From Pegea sp. RAD2-039 (Eukaryota; Chordata; Thaliacea; Salpida; Salpidae), in contig JAQGEQ010000349.1 in the NCBI GenBank assembly GCA_034620365.1, positions 1-64,000 of the forward strand: a DNA stretch of 64,000 nt. The letters run 5' to 3'. Within the stretch, counting starts at the first letter, position 1, and the number at the start of each line of letters is the position of its first letter. Shown piece after piece: positions 33,813-43,770 of this stretch. The notes beneath the pieces are model-generated. The model ran no database searches. It saw only the letters and a list, made by a program, of their open reading frames with translations, and was not told the origin of the DNA. The position numbers and the translations under genes were made by a program.

Positions 33813-35810
33813 ATCCATAGCTGTCCTAATTCTAATAATTAAATAAATTAAAACAACAAAAGAAAATAAATTAATTTGAATAAAAACTCAGATATTATGT
33901 TTAAAATTTTTAATAATTTTGAAAACAAGATATTTAATTTAACTACAAATAAATGTAGAAGCTTCTATAAGATTTTTAATTAGACTAGATCCAATTAAAC
34001 AGTTTTTCAATATACTAGTGTTTCAAAACTACTTAAACCAAAAATACTTCAACATAATATACCTCACATACTACTTGAGTTTATTAGATATTTAATAAAT
34101 TATAAAAAGAATATATTATTTTCAGTATCTGAAGCCTTTTAATAATTTTTAAAAATAAATTTGATTTCGATTTAGCAACACTACTACGAAACCAACCAGA
34201 AAACATTAAAAATATGTTTTTGGAAAAAATGGCTTTTAACAAAAAAGGCCTAAAATAGAAATCTAGAAAATCAAAACTGTGATTTTAAAAAAACCCCAAA
34301 AAGTTGAACGCTCATAAGAAGGAAATAAAAAAAAATATATATATGATTGTAAGACAATTGAATTAATATTTTTAGAATAAATAAAATAATTTATAAGTGA
34401 TAAAGTAACAGTAAAGAAATTAGTAAAATAATATATTTGAATTATAAGAACCTATATAAAACCAACAAGTCAATTAATGTATTATCAACAAGTGAATATG
34501 GATCTTATTTAAAAAAACTTTTCTACATGAATTATTTACTTGCAAATAAAAATATAATTTTTATTGTAATTTGTGTTTTTAACATTTTAAAAATAAATAT
34601 TAACTTTAAATTAAAACTTTAAATAAATATTTTTATGGCAATAATTTTAAGCATTCATTCATTTTAATTTATAAATTCAGAATTTCTTTTTAAAGTTTGT
34701 GTTTTTGGAGCTTTAAATCTTAAATATCAATTTAAAAACTTGGATAATTAATATTATTTTGAAGTATTTTAATAAATAAATTTTAATTGATTTATATAAG
34801 TAGTTAATTAATTGAAAAAATTTATTTAAAATTTGACTAAAAAAAAGTTTTTTTGAATTTGAGTTTAAATTTCAAAAGTTGCTGCCCGTTCCGCATCACT
34901 GATTTTCCTCTTCAGCAAAATCGATATTTTTAAAATGAAAAACGTTTTTTTCTCGAGGACGCGAACACGTTTCGATGACGTCATACCACGTGGAAGTTGT
35001 ACTAGGAAATTACAAAGAGAAAATTTCTTTTTAAAATCAAATCGACTCCATCTAAAATTTATCCAAATTTTTGTTACTTTTAATGTTTCAAATGTTTAAA
35101 AGATAAATTTAACAAAATTTTTTCTTCTTTAATCTTTGATTTTTTACAAAATAATATTTAAAGACTTTAAATTAGATTTTAATTAGAAATTAATAATATT
35201 TTATATTTACTTACAATGCTGATAGAATTTATAATTTAAATATTTTAGAAAATTTCAAATTAAAACAAACTTTAATAAATTGATTAAATTAAAAATTTTT
35301 ACTTTGAAGTCAAAAAATTGAATAAAAATCTTCAAATATTAAATTAATTTTTGTCAAAAATTTTTTTACTTTTTTTTAAACAAATTAACAACTTGAAAAA
35401 ATACCTTATATGGTAATTGTTGGATTTTAGATATAAACCAGATAAACTGAAAAAGAGCGGATTATGCAAATTTGCATAAATTCCAAACTGGTTTATTAGA
35501 AGAGATTATATAACTCGAATGACTCGAAGTAATTTTTTTGCCCGAGGTAACAAACTCTAATGAACTCTGTCACTACACGCTGTTACTAAGCAAGATGGAA
35601 AACTTCGAGTTTTTAAGTCTTAAATACATTTGTTTGAAAATTGTGACTTTCAGATATTCATATAATTATTTATCTCAACTGAAATTTAATTTTATTTTCT
35701 TTGAAAGTTTATAAATTTTGTTTTAGAAACTAACATCAAAAATTTAATAAAATATTTAAATTGTCCAAAATTGTTGGTTTTGTAGATCATCTGTTATTTG
35801 ATAAATCATT
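33813..35810. other. AT-rich stretch with an orphan promoter-like module
   Basis: Mostly AT-rich without genes. The exception is about 34885-35005: GTTCCGCATCACTGATTTT, then a CRE (34976) and a CCACGTGG E-box. It is a diverged duplicate of 36317-36430, upstream of the lectin-like gene. An octamer-type palindrome ATGCAAATTTGCAT lies near 35465. Confidence 0.55.
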
Positions 35811-35814
35811 TCTA

Positions 35815-36172
35815 AATGCTTTTCTGATTGGTACTTTCTGATCGGTGTTTTCTGATTGGTGTTTTCTGATTGGTATTTCCTGATTGGTATTTTCTGATTG
35901 GTGGTTTCTGATCGGTGTTTTCTGATTAGTTACTTTTGATTGGTGTTTTCTGATTAGTTACTTTTGATTGGTGTTTTCTGATTGGTGTTTTCTGATTGGT
36001 GTTTTCTGATTGGTGGTTTCTGATTGGTGTTTCCTGATCGGTGTTTTCTGATTAGTTACTTTTGATTGGTGTTTTCTGATTAGTTACTTTTGATTGGTGT
36101 TTTCTGATTGGTGTTTTCTGATTGGTGTTTTCTGATTGGTGTTTTCTGATTGGTATTTTCTGATTGGTTGAA
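35815..36172. repeat. 14/15-bp array of CCAAT boxes
   Basis: About two dozen copies of TCTGATTGGTGTTT with variants (TTTGATTGG, TGATCGG). Each holds ATTGG, the reverse complement of the CCAAT box bound by NF-Y. The array ends about 400 nt before the lectin-like gene. Confidence 0.95.
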
Positions 36173-36316
36173 ACCTTTTTATTAGCTTTAAAAAACAAAA
36201 AGAAATAAAATAGAAAATTTATTTATATCAATATCTTTCACAACAAATCAATTTTCTAAATAATTTTTGGGTAAATTGAAAAAATCAGTTTTCTTCAAAC
36301 CATGATAACTTATCAG

Positions 36317-36432
36317 GCCGTTCCGCTTCACTGATTTTCCTTTCAATGAAATTGAAACTTTGAACAACTAAAAGAAAAAGTTTTGCCTGCAGGCTACCAC
36401 GCTTTGATGACCTCACGGCACGTGTTACTGAC
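36317..36432 (+). promoter_or_regulatory. Promoter-like module of the lectin-like gene
   Basis: Contains GTTCCGCTTCACTGATTTT, a degenerate CRE (TGACCTCA) and CACGTG in the same order and spacing as the module at 34885-35005. TATTTTATAAAG near 36537 could serve as a TATA element. Inference from duplication and position only. Confidence 0.35.
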
Positions 36433-36575
36433 CAATCGAGTCGAGAAAAAAGTTTTTCACTTTTCTGTTTCATTCATCCAAGTATTCTTTTTGTTGTGTG
36501 AGCTTCTAGAACGCTTTCTTCTTGTTTTTATTGTTGTATTTTATAAAGTAAAGATTATTGTTGTTATCTAGAAAG

Positions 36576-37205
36576 ATGTTTGTACGGAAAAGTTTACTCA
36601 GTGAGGAAAGACCACCATTTATGGTCCACTGGTTCGATGACTGCGAGAATTATGGTTTAATTACGTCATCAGTAAACACCAAAGAAAAAATCGAGGAAGT
36701 TTCTAAAACTTTAAGTCTTTATAACAACATCAACGATTCGACTAACGAATGGTGGCAAGTTGGTCTGAATTTTACTGGTGGACAGTGTGTATGGTCAAAT
36801 GGTGACCCATATGTCCCCGAGGTCCACAACCAATTATTTCATGAAGGTTTTAAACCGAATTGTCGTTTAGATAAAGGGTTTGCTTATCTTAAACTATCAG
36901 TAAAAGAACTTTTTAGTTTCACTTCTAACGAACATGTGAAGAAGCTGTGTAGTTTAGTTGTTCCTTCTGTTGAGGTTGAAGCTCCTCCAGTGAATATTTG
37001 GATCTTTTTTGTCATTGGGTTTGGATTGTTGGTTCTGCTTTTATATATCGTAAATGCGCTCAAAAAGTGGTTTAAAAGAGATGAGAGACTTTTGAAGTTG
37101 CCGTCAATTGTTAAACCTACTAAAGGGAAAATGAAAGTTTCGATGGTGTCTTTAAGAAGAGGAGGGGGAACTGTTGTAGAGATTGAAAAAGAAGATGAAA
37201 CCTGA
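36576..37205 (+). CDS. C-type-lectin-like single-pass membrane protein
   Basis: One exon, 209 residues from the ATG at 36576. Residues about 20-130 fit a degenerate C-type lectin-like fold: a cysteine in WFDDCENYG, a GLITSSVNTKEKIEEV helix region, the core WWQVGLN and CVWSNG (compare WIGLN and WSDG), and cysteines in NCRLD and KKLCSL. The EPN or QPD sugar-binding triplet is not seen, so calcium-dependent sugar binding is doubtful. A strong membrane helix (IWIFFVIGFGLLVLLLYIV) spans about residues 144-162 and is followed by a basic tail. No signal peptide is visible. A TGTTGTTATCTAG acceptor directly before the ATG suggests that an upstream exon supplies it. No orthologue recognised. Confidence 0.65.
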   Translation: MFVRKSLLSEERPPFMVHWFDDCENYGLITSSVNTKEKIEEVSKTLSLYNNINDSTNEWWQVGLNFTGGQCVWSNGDPYVPEVHNQLFHEGFKPNCRLDKGFAYLKLSVKELFSFTSNEHVKKLCSLVVPSVEVEAPPVNIWIFFVIGFGLLVLLLYIVNALKKWFKRDERLLKLPSIVKPTKGKMKVSMVSLRRGGGTVVEIEKEDET

Positions 37206-38059
37206 AATGAAATTTATTATGTTTTAGAAACATTCAAATTTCGTGTTTTTATTTATACTTTTTACGTTGCAATATTTTAAACCAAAATTTTTCTAGAATT
37301 TGTTTTATAATATTGTATTCTGTGATTTAATTAAATATTTGTTACAAAGTTTCAAAATTTTCTTTTTATCAGCTACTTTATACAGTTACTTCAATTTTAC
37401 AAAGTTATTTTAAGCTAGAAAAATTTGCTTTTATAGTGTTTTTAAAATCGGATATTTTCACAACTATTCGTTCAATAAAATTTAAATCAAATTTTAAAGC
37501 AAAAAAAATTAGATATAAATTAAAAAAAATATATTTCTTTTTAAAAATAAAAGTTGTTTTTACTAAATTAATTAATTTTTTGCAATGAAATTATACAACA
37601 AAAAATAATAATAAGTATTTTTAAATCAAATGTCTTTTAATTTAACAAAAATAAATTGATACACTAAAAAGACGTTGAATTGATCAACCATAAAACTTTA
37701 AGTTTGAAGCAATTGGCCTGGCAGGACAATTATAAGATTTAAAAATTATTAATTTAGTTGATGAGAAAAACTTTTATATTTTTATGAAAATTAAACTATT
37801 TAAAAATCAATTTAAATTATAATTTGAGATGATCGGTTACATTAAAGTATTTTGAGGTAGCTTCTATATTTGCTGATTTATAGCCAAATATGATCAGAAC
37901 TTAGTAATTACCTAAAAGTTCTTTATCTAGCTACATACTAGCTACAGTATATCAAAAGCATATTAGTCAAAATCATTTTTTATATCATTTGTTAAAACAA
38001 AATTTGATAAAATAAAAAGCATATGCAGAATTAAAGAATTAGATGTTAAAAAATAAACA
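37206..38059. other. AT-rich 3' flank of the lectin-like gene
   Basis: Contains the presumed 3' UTR. No further gene or known repeat seen. Confidence 0.5.
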
Positions 38060-38132
38060 CGCCCAACGTGGGGCTCGAACCCACGACCGTTGGATTAAGA
38101 GTCCAACGCTCTACCGACTGAGCTAGCCGGGC
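38060..38132 (-). tRNA. trnK-CUU: tRNA-Lys (CTT)
   Basis: Minus strand: acceptor GCCCGGC with GTTGGGC (two G-U pairs), D-arm TAGCTCAGTCGGTAGAGC, anticodon loop ACTCTTAAT with CTT, T-arm GGTTCGAGCC. T6 terminator downstream. Length 73 nt. Confidence 0.97.
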
Positions 38133-38439
38133 GATGTTTACATTTGAAATTTGCATAATTGAAACTTTCAAAAAGTTGTTCAATTAATAAACATTACTGT
38201 TCTAAAATATTTATAGATAAATAACGCGACATTTTTTGAAAACTTATAAATTATTACAAGTTGATAAATCAAGTGAATAAAAATTTGAAATTTTAATTAA
38301 TAAAAACTTTTCCCGATAAATTTTCTGCTAATTTTTAAAAAGTTGTCAACTTTTGCTTGGTTGAGTTGTAAACCACTCATGTTGACATGAATGTTACAAA
38401 AATAAAGTCAAATTTGAAGAAAATGTTTTATTTTATTAC

Positions 38440-38625
38440 AATAAATGCGAAGGAGGGTACCTGAGTAGGCAAAAGTGAATTTATATAAAATTATAATAAA
38501 GTTAGGAAAAGAATAAGATAGAAAATATGGAAATATCATTTATCAACAAAATACTCGAATCATATTCGTTAATTATAAAAGTAGTGACAGAATTTGATGT
38601 AGTGATGGAGTCAGAAAAAAGATTC
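38440..38625 (+). repeat. Dispersed repeat, chimaeric copy
   Basis: Begins with AATGCGAAGGAGGGTACCTG, similar to the hairpin-ended family, then runs into the blocks shared with 21838-22015 (ATCATTTATCAACAAAAT, TGTAGTGATGGAGTCAG). Confidence 0.6.
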
Positions 38626-38643
38626 CAAACTAAAGTTTATTTA

Positions 38644-38860
38644 TTTCAATAAACGCGAAGAAGGGTGTCTGAAGAGAGCACCTCTCGCTAACACACATTC
38701 TCACAAATAATATCTATTAAGTTAGAAATATAGAAAGCAAAAGATGTAACTCATGGCATTTCAGTAGTCTTCAAAACATATAACAGTGAATAATTACATG
38801 GAATTATAATAATTTTGATTTTTTCTACAAAACATTTTATTAATTAACAAACTTTAAACA
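38644..38860 (+). repeat. Dispersed repeat, full-looking copy of hairpin-ended family
   Basis: Starts GCGAAGAAGGGTGTCTGAAG and AGAGCACCTCTCGCTAACAC and continues about 210 bp in register with the reverse complement of 7150-7370. The terminal AGAGAGCACCTCTC region can fold. No coding capacity. Confidence 0.75.
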
Positions 38861-38987
38861 AACAAATGCTGTTTGCAACAAGTTTATGAATATTTTGAAG
38901 TTTATAAATATATAAGTTCGAGTCTCTCTGACATCTGAAGGTAGCAATCAACAATATGTACAGATTCCGTCCATTCTGGATTTTCAA

Positions 38988-39325
38988 CCTAGGACCTTTC
39001 AGTCAAGGACCTTTCAGTCTAGGACCTTTCAGCCTAGGACCTTTCAGTCTAGGACCTTTCAGTCTAGGACCTTTCAGTCTAGGACCTTTCAACCTAGGAC
39101 CTTTCAGCCTAGGACCTTTCAGTCTAGGACCTTTCAGTCTAGGACCTTTCAGCCTAGGACCTTTCAGTCTAGGACCTTTCAGTCTAGGACCTTTCAGTCT
39201 AGGACCTTTCAACCTAGGACCTTTCAGTCTAGGACCTTTCAACCTAGGACCTTTCAGTCTAGGACCTTTCAACCTAGGACCTTTCAGTCTAGGACCTTTC
39301 AGTCTAGGACCCTTTGACCTAGGAC
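38988..39325. repeat. 15-bp array CTAGGACCTTTCAGT
   Basis: About 23 units. Because 15 bp is five codons, one frame on each strand stays open (GPFSL repeated on plus; KGPRL on minus). The plus frame even has an ATG at 38956 preceded by ATATATAAG, but no other coding support was found. Confidence 0.95.
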
Positions 39326-39520
39326 ATCTCAAATCGACCAACGAGCCACTGACGTCGAAGTCGAGAAAGTTTTAGTTTCACGAAAAGCTTTTCTCAGTTA
39401 CTTGAAATGCTTCAGATAAATTATTTTTATTTTCCTCTTAAACAGTTCTATTAACTTTTTGATTCTAAAAATACTTTTATAATTTATAATTTTTATTGAA
39501 TTTTTAATATTTCTAACACA

Positions 39521-39536
39521 GGGGGTGTAGCTCAGA

Positions 39537-39571
<35 letters not shown>

Positions 39572-39593
39572 GGATCGATGCCCGGCACCTCCA
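39521..39593 (+). tRNA. trnA-AGC: tRNA-Ala (AGC)
   Basis: Acceptor GGGGGTG with CACCTCC, D-arm TAGCTCAGATGGTAGAGC, anticodon loop CTTAGCATG with AGC, T-arm GGGATCGATGCCC, discriminator A, TTTT terminator. Very close to animal tRNA-Ala-AGC. Confidence 0.97.
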
Positions 39594-39937
39594 TTTTGGC
39601 AAACAATCTTACTTAGGCTAGAAATAAAGAAAATACAAACATAAAAACACAAACATAAAAACACAAACAACATTTTAATAATTTACAATTTAAGGTTTGT
39701 AGTAATTAATAGTAATAATTGTAATTTGTAGTCTATAAGCAAGGAAAGAAAATATGTAAAAAGAAACATCGAGAAAAAGAAGTTATTGATTTTAGGCAGT
39801 CTCTTTGATGGCGACTAAATAAACCAATTCATAAAAAAACCATATTTGGTCCTTTTCCTGAAGCTCTGTCAAGTACAGCGGTGTTAGAAATGGAATCTCA
39901 CTGTTTGGTGTCCCGGATGTAGTAAATGATATTTAAG

Positions 39938-40104
39938 ATTTGAGATTAGGAGGTAGGTTTGGATCGGAAGTTCTTTTCAGGAAGATTTTGTTGGTTTTAA
40001 TCTCTTTTTCAAACTCTTTTGTGAGTTGATCGAAAGCTAATCTGTTGTCTTCTTCGATATCGATGTTAGAGTTAGCTCTAAAAGTTCTTTCAAAATATCA
40101 AAAA
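39938..40104 (-). CDS. Possible terminal exon of an unrecognised gene
   Basis: A frame of more than 50 codons with no ATG start. It contains RTFRANSNIDIEEDNRLAF and EFEKEIKTNKIFLKRTSDPN and ends at a TAA near 39938. Its amino-acid composition is unlike the surrounding AT-rich frames. No upstream exon could be fixed, so this may be a pseudogene fragment. Confidence 0.25.
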
Positions 40105-40119
40105 GTATCTGACAATTAA

Positions 40120-42330
40120 TTAAATTAAAATAAAGTATTCTTCAATTGAAGCAAGGATATAAAAATAAGGATTATCTAATCGAAATTATTAAGAATAATT
40201 ATTAATTTATTATAATTAGAAAAAAGTTTGAATTTGCGAACTACAAAACTATTCTAAAAGATTCCAGTAAAGCAACATTCTTGTTTTAGTTTCGTTTTCA
40301 AACAACGTGGAAAGCTCATTCTTATTCACTTTTTGACAAAAATCGTGTTTGCTTGATGTAAGGCGGTCGGGTAAAAGTTGAAGTTTAAAGAAAATTGATT
40401 AAAATATTTTACTGGTATCTGTCAGCAACTTAATTAATAAATTTCTGTTTCTGATTATTTTGACTAAAAAAGTGAATTATTGATGATGTTATAAAATTCC
40501 ATTTATTCTATTTATTTAATTTTAATTTTAAAGAAATACATCGAAACATGACTCACAGTCGTCTAATACAACTAGAAATTTGAAGAAAATAAATTAATTT
40601 ACCTAAAAATAACCTAACAAGCAAGTTTTTGTATATATTTACAGAATATCGCTACAAAGGCAACCCAATATATGGATAAAATTGACAAATACTAAACTTT
40701 AGTAATCCAACTCACTATTGAAAAAGCTACTTTGTGCAATTACAGATTTTATTAGAGTTTCAATAAATCATTTCTTAGAGTTAAAAATAAATATCTGAAC
40801 ATTCAAAAAACTGTTTACAAAAGTTGACTAACTTGTTACAATAAAATTATTGTTTATTTAATATATTTTTTATTCAATTATTTAAAAAAACGTTTGTTAT
40901 TAAAATAAATGGAAACATATTTGTTTAGTTTATTATTTCTTTATTTATAAACAATTTTTATAACTGGCTTCTTCAAACCAAATTACAAAATATTTAAATC
41001 CAATTTTTATGTTATTTGGAAGTATTTGAAAATGTTAATTTTAACAACAAGTTTATTAAACAAATAATTAAGAAACTTAAAAAATGTTATTTTGATAACC
41101 TTTGAAATGAAATATTTTTGAATAGAGTTAAATTTAATAATTTTTAAATAATAATTATCATTAATTAATTACAAATTGCGTTATAAATATTAAAATATTC
41201 TAGAAAATAACAACAACAAATTTTAAGTTTAGAAAATACTTTTTCTAAGTTTTTTTTACAAATTTAATCATCATTATAGTTTCGAATATCTGTTTGAGAT
41301 TTGTATATTTGGAAATTTGTTGGTTTTAAGTTAGAAAAGATAAAATAAACAATCAATTGGTGATATAAACAAATCTAAATTACAAAATCAATAATTAAAC
41401 TTTTTAAAAATAAAGTTTATTTTGAGTTAAACTAAATATAAAAAAAAATACAAGATTTATGTTTCGTTTATTTGTGTTATCAAAAGTTCAGTTTCAAATT
41501 TTACTTTTTATTTGACTTATCATCAAGTTAAAAAATATTTTTAAAATTACATTTGGAACTTTTATAATTGATAATTATTTTAATAAATTCTATGAGAATT
41601 ATTTTAAATAAAGAATGAAAAAAACACATTGATAAGATTTAGTTCAGTTTGTTACTTCAAGAAAAAGTTTTTAAAAAGATTCTCAAAATCATAAAAATTT
41701 GAATCAAACTTTAAACATTTAGAAATTGTTAACTATTTACTACTATATGATAAATTACAAATTAATTTTACAAATAATATATTCAATTTTCACATAAATC
41801 TTTAAATCTAAATAAAATATGTCATAAAAATATGATTCAATTATTTCCAAAAGTTATTTAATTTCACTAAATGAAATATTAGCTAATTATATATCTATTA
41901 AATAATAATTATGTATATATCGATTTATTTATTTCTCGGAAATTATAGAACCCGTTAGTCACCCTGACAACTTAAACTCACATAATATTAAAAAGTAATA
42001 ATTATTATCATGTTATCTGATTTTATGTTTTGATAATTTATTATTTAATCATATATTGTAGCGAATAGTAATATTATCTATTAGTTTATCGTTTATGTTT
42101 TGTATATTGATAATAATATGATGATATGATATATAGATTGTTTTGTTGTAACTTGTTATATACTTTATATGGGTTTTCTAAACATAAAACTTTTAATTTT
42201 TAGAATATTCACAACAATAACGTTAGAAACCTTTTAATATTAAAAACCCGAAACACAATATGAAAGAATAAACGTAAAAATTGTTACAACAAGAAAACAG
42301 AAGAGTTTAAAAACAAGAAGACATGAAAGC
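40120..42330. other. AT-rich desert
   Basis: No gene, tandem array or TGACGTCA seen. Frames are short and low in complexity. Confidence 0.6.
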
Positions 42331-42336
42331 TACAAA

Positions 42337-43770
42337 CTAATCACATTTAGTTTCAGGTACAACATAAGTTAATTTCTGCATAAAATTAGTTACAACATCA
42401 ACAAAAGTACCTAAAAACTTTGGTGTAAATTTCCCTTGTTTGTAAATAAATATCAAATAAAGTGGAAAACCAGTTAATAGTAACGCTGTACCGATCAGAC
42501 TATCTTTAAGCGCGATGAAGAATGTGATAACGACCAAGTAAAGACAAATACAACAAAATCCTATTGATAAAACAAGTGGATATTTGATTGGTCGTTCCCG
42601 ATTTGGTTGTTTAAATCTCAAGTAAACTAGAGATACTATCGCAAGTCCAATAGTCAACCAATACATAAAGCTGTAATAGCCGATAAGATCAAATACATTG
42701 GGGACACAGAGATAGAGCAAAGAAAGACCAGTTGTTAGGCATAAGGCAGGAATTGGGGTGTTATACTTTGGATGAACCATTCCAAAGTAACTCGGGAGTT
42801 GTTCTTGTCTTGCAGCTGTATAGAAGAGACGAGAAGAAGCGTAGAAAGATGAGTTTAAGGCTCCAAATGTTGACATAGCAACAAAGAGTGACATAATAAA
42901 GTCACCTCTACCCAATGTCTTGCTTGCAAATGTGAGTGCGATTGCTTCAGAAGAAGTCATCTCTTCGGTGGTTAAAACAAAAAGATAAGAGACATTAACT
43001 AGAAGATAACAGATAATTACAATAGGCATTGATATATAAATCGCACGAGGCAAGTTCTTATAAGGATTTTTCAATTCTTCAGTCATAAAGTTCAAAGTAT
43101 CAAAGCCAGCAAACGAATATAATCCCATGTACAAAGCAACAGCAATATTTTCAATCCCTGGTTTAGAACCTTTCCAAGGGTCCCCTAATGAGCCCATAGA
43201 AGTTCCGTGGGTTGCCCAAACGTAAAAGCCAACTGCTGTGATGATTAATAGAGCTGCAAACTTAGCATACGAAAACCAATTTTGAATTCTGGCTGCCCAT
43301 TTAACGCTAACACAGTTTATATAACAAATAAATAAACTGCAAATAGCAGCAATTAAACGCTCAGCAATAATAGGTGGTTCACAAGTTGGAAAAAATACTT
43401 TTATCAAATATTTAGCAAACGTAATAGAAATAGCAGCTTGAACAGTTGGTTCAATAATCAACACAGAAAGCCAAACTCGAACAAAACCAAACATAGGCCC
43501 AAACCCTTCAAGTATATAAGCGTAACTAGCACCTGACTTTACAATAGTAGTTCCTATTTCAGCATAACACAAAGCCCCAAGCATTGATACAATTCCACTT
43601 ATAAACCAAATAATAAGACTTAGGGCTGGTGAACCGACTTGATTGATGATTTCACTTGGTGAGAGGAAGATTCCGGAACCGACAATCGTTCCAACCACCA
43701 TTGATACACCATTAAGTAATCCTAAACTTTGTTTTAGTTTGATTGGTTTATCCACTTCTAGTTGCGACAT
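42337..43770 (-). CDS. LAT-type amino-acid transporter (SLC7, glycoprotein-associated)
   Basis: Intronless, 477 residues with about twelve hydrophobic segments, the size of SLC7A5-A11 light chains. Landmarks: VGTIVGSGIF in TM1 (the GSGIF substrate-binding break), the extracellular FPTCEPP whose cysteine matches the disulfide to the 4F2hc/rBAT heavy chain in this family, YSFAGFDTLNF in TM6, EELKNPYKNLPRAI, and a C-terminal FMQKLTYVVPET close to the VVPQET end of LAT1/2. Family members exchange neutral or cationic amino acids across the plasma membrane. Which substrate class applies cannot be told from the sequence. The gene contains no TGACGTCA and sits alone in an AT-rich desert. No heavy-chain gene is in the window. 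Confidence 0.93.
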   Translation of the reverse strand: MSQLEVDKPIKLKQSLGLLNGVSMVVGTIVGSGIFLSPSEIINQVGSPALSLIIWFISGIVSMLGALCYAEIGTTIVKSGASYAYILEGFGPMFGFVRVWLSVLIIEPTVQAAISITFAKYLIKVFFPTCEPPIIAERLIAAICSLFICYINCVSVKWAARIQNWFSYAKFAALLIITAVGFYVWATHGTSMGSLGDPWKGSKPGIENIAVALYMGLYSFAGFDTLNFMTEELKNPYKNLPRAIYISMPIVIICYLLVNVSYLFVLTTEEMTSSEAIALTFASKTLGRGDFIMSLFVAMSTFGALNSSFYASSRLFYTAARQEQLPSYFGMVHPKYNTPIPALCLTTGLSLLYLCVPNVFDLIGYYSFMYWLTIGLAIVSLVYLRFKQPNRERPIKYPLVLSIGFCCICLYLVVITFFIALKDSLIGTALLLTGFPLYLIFIYKQGKFTPKFLGTFVDVVTNFMQKLTYVVPETKCD

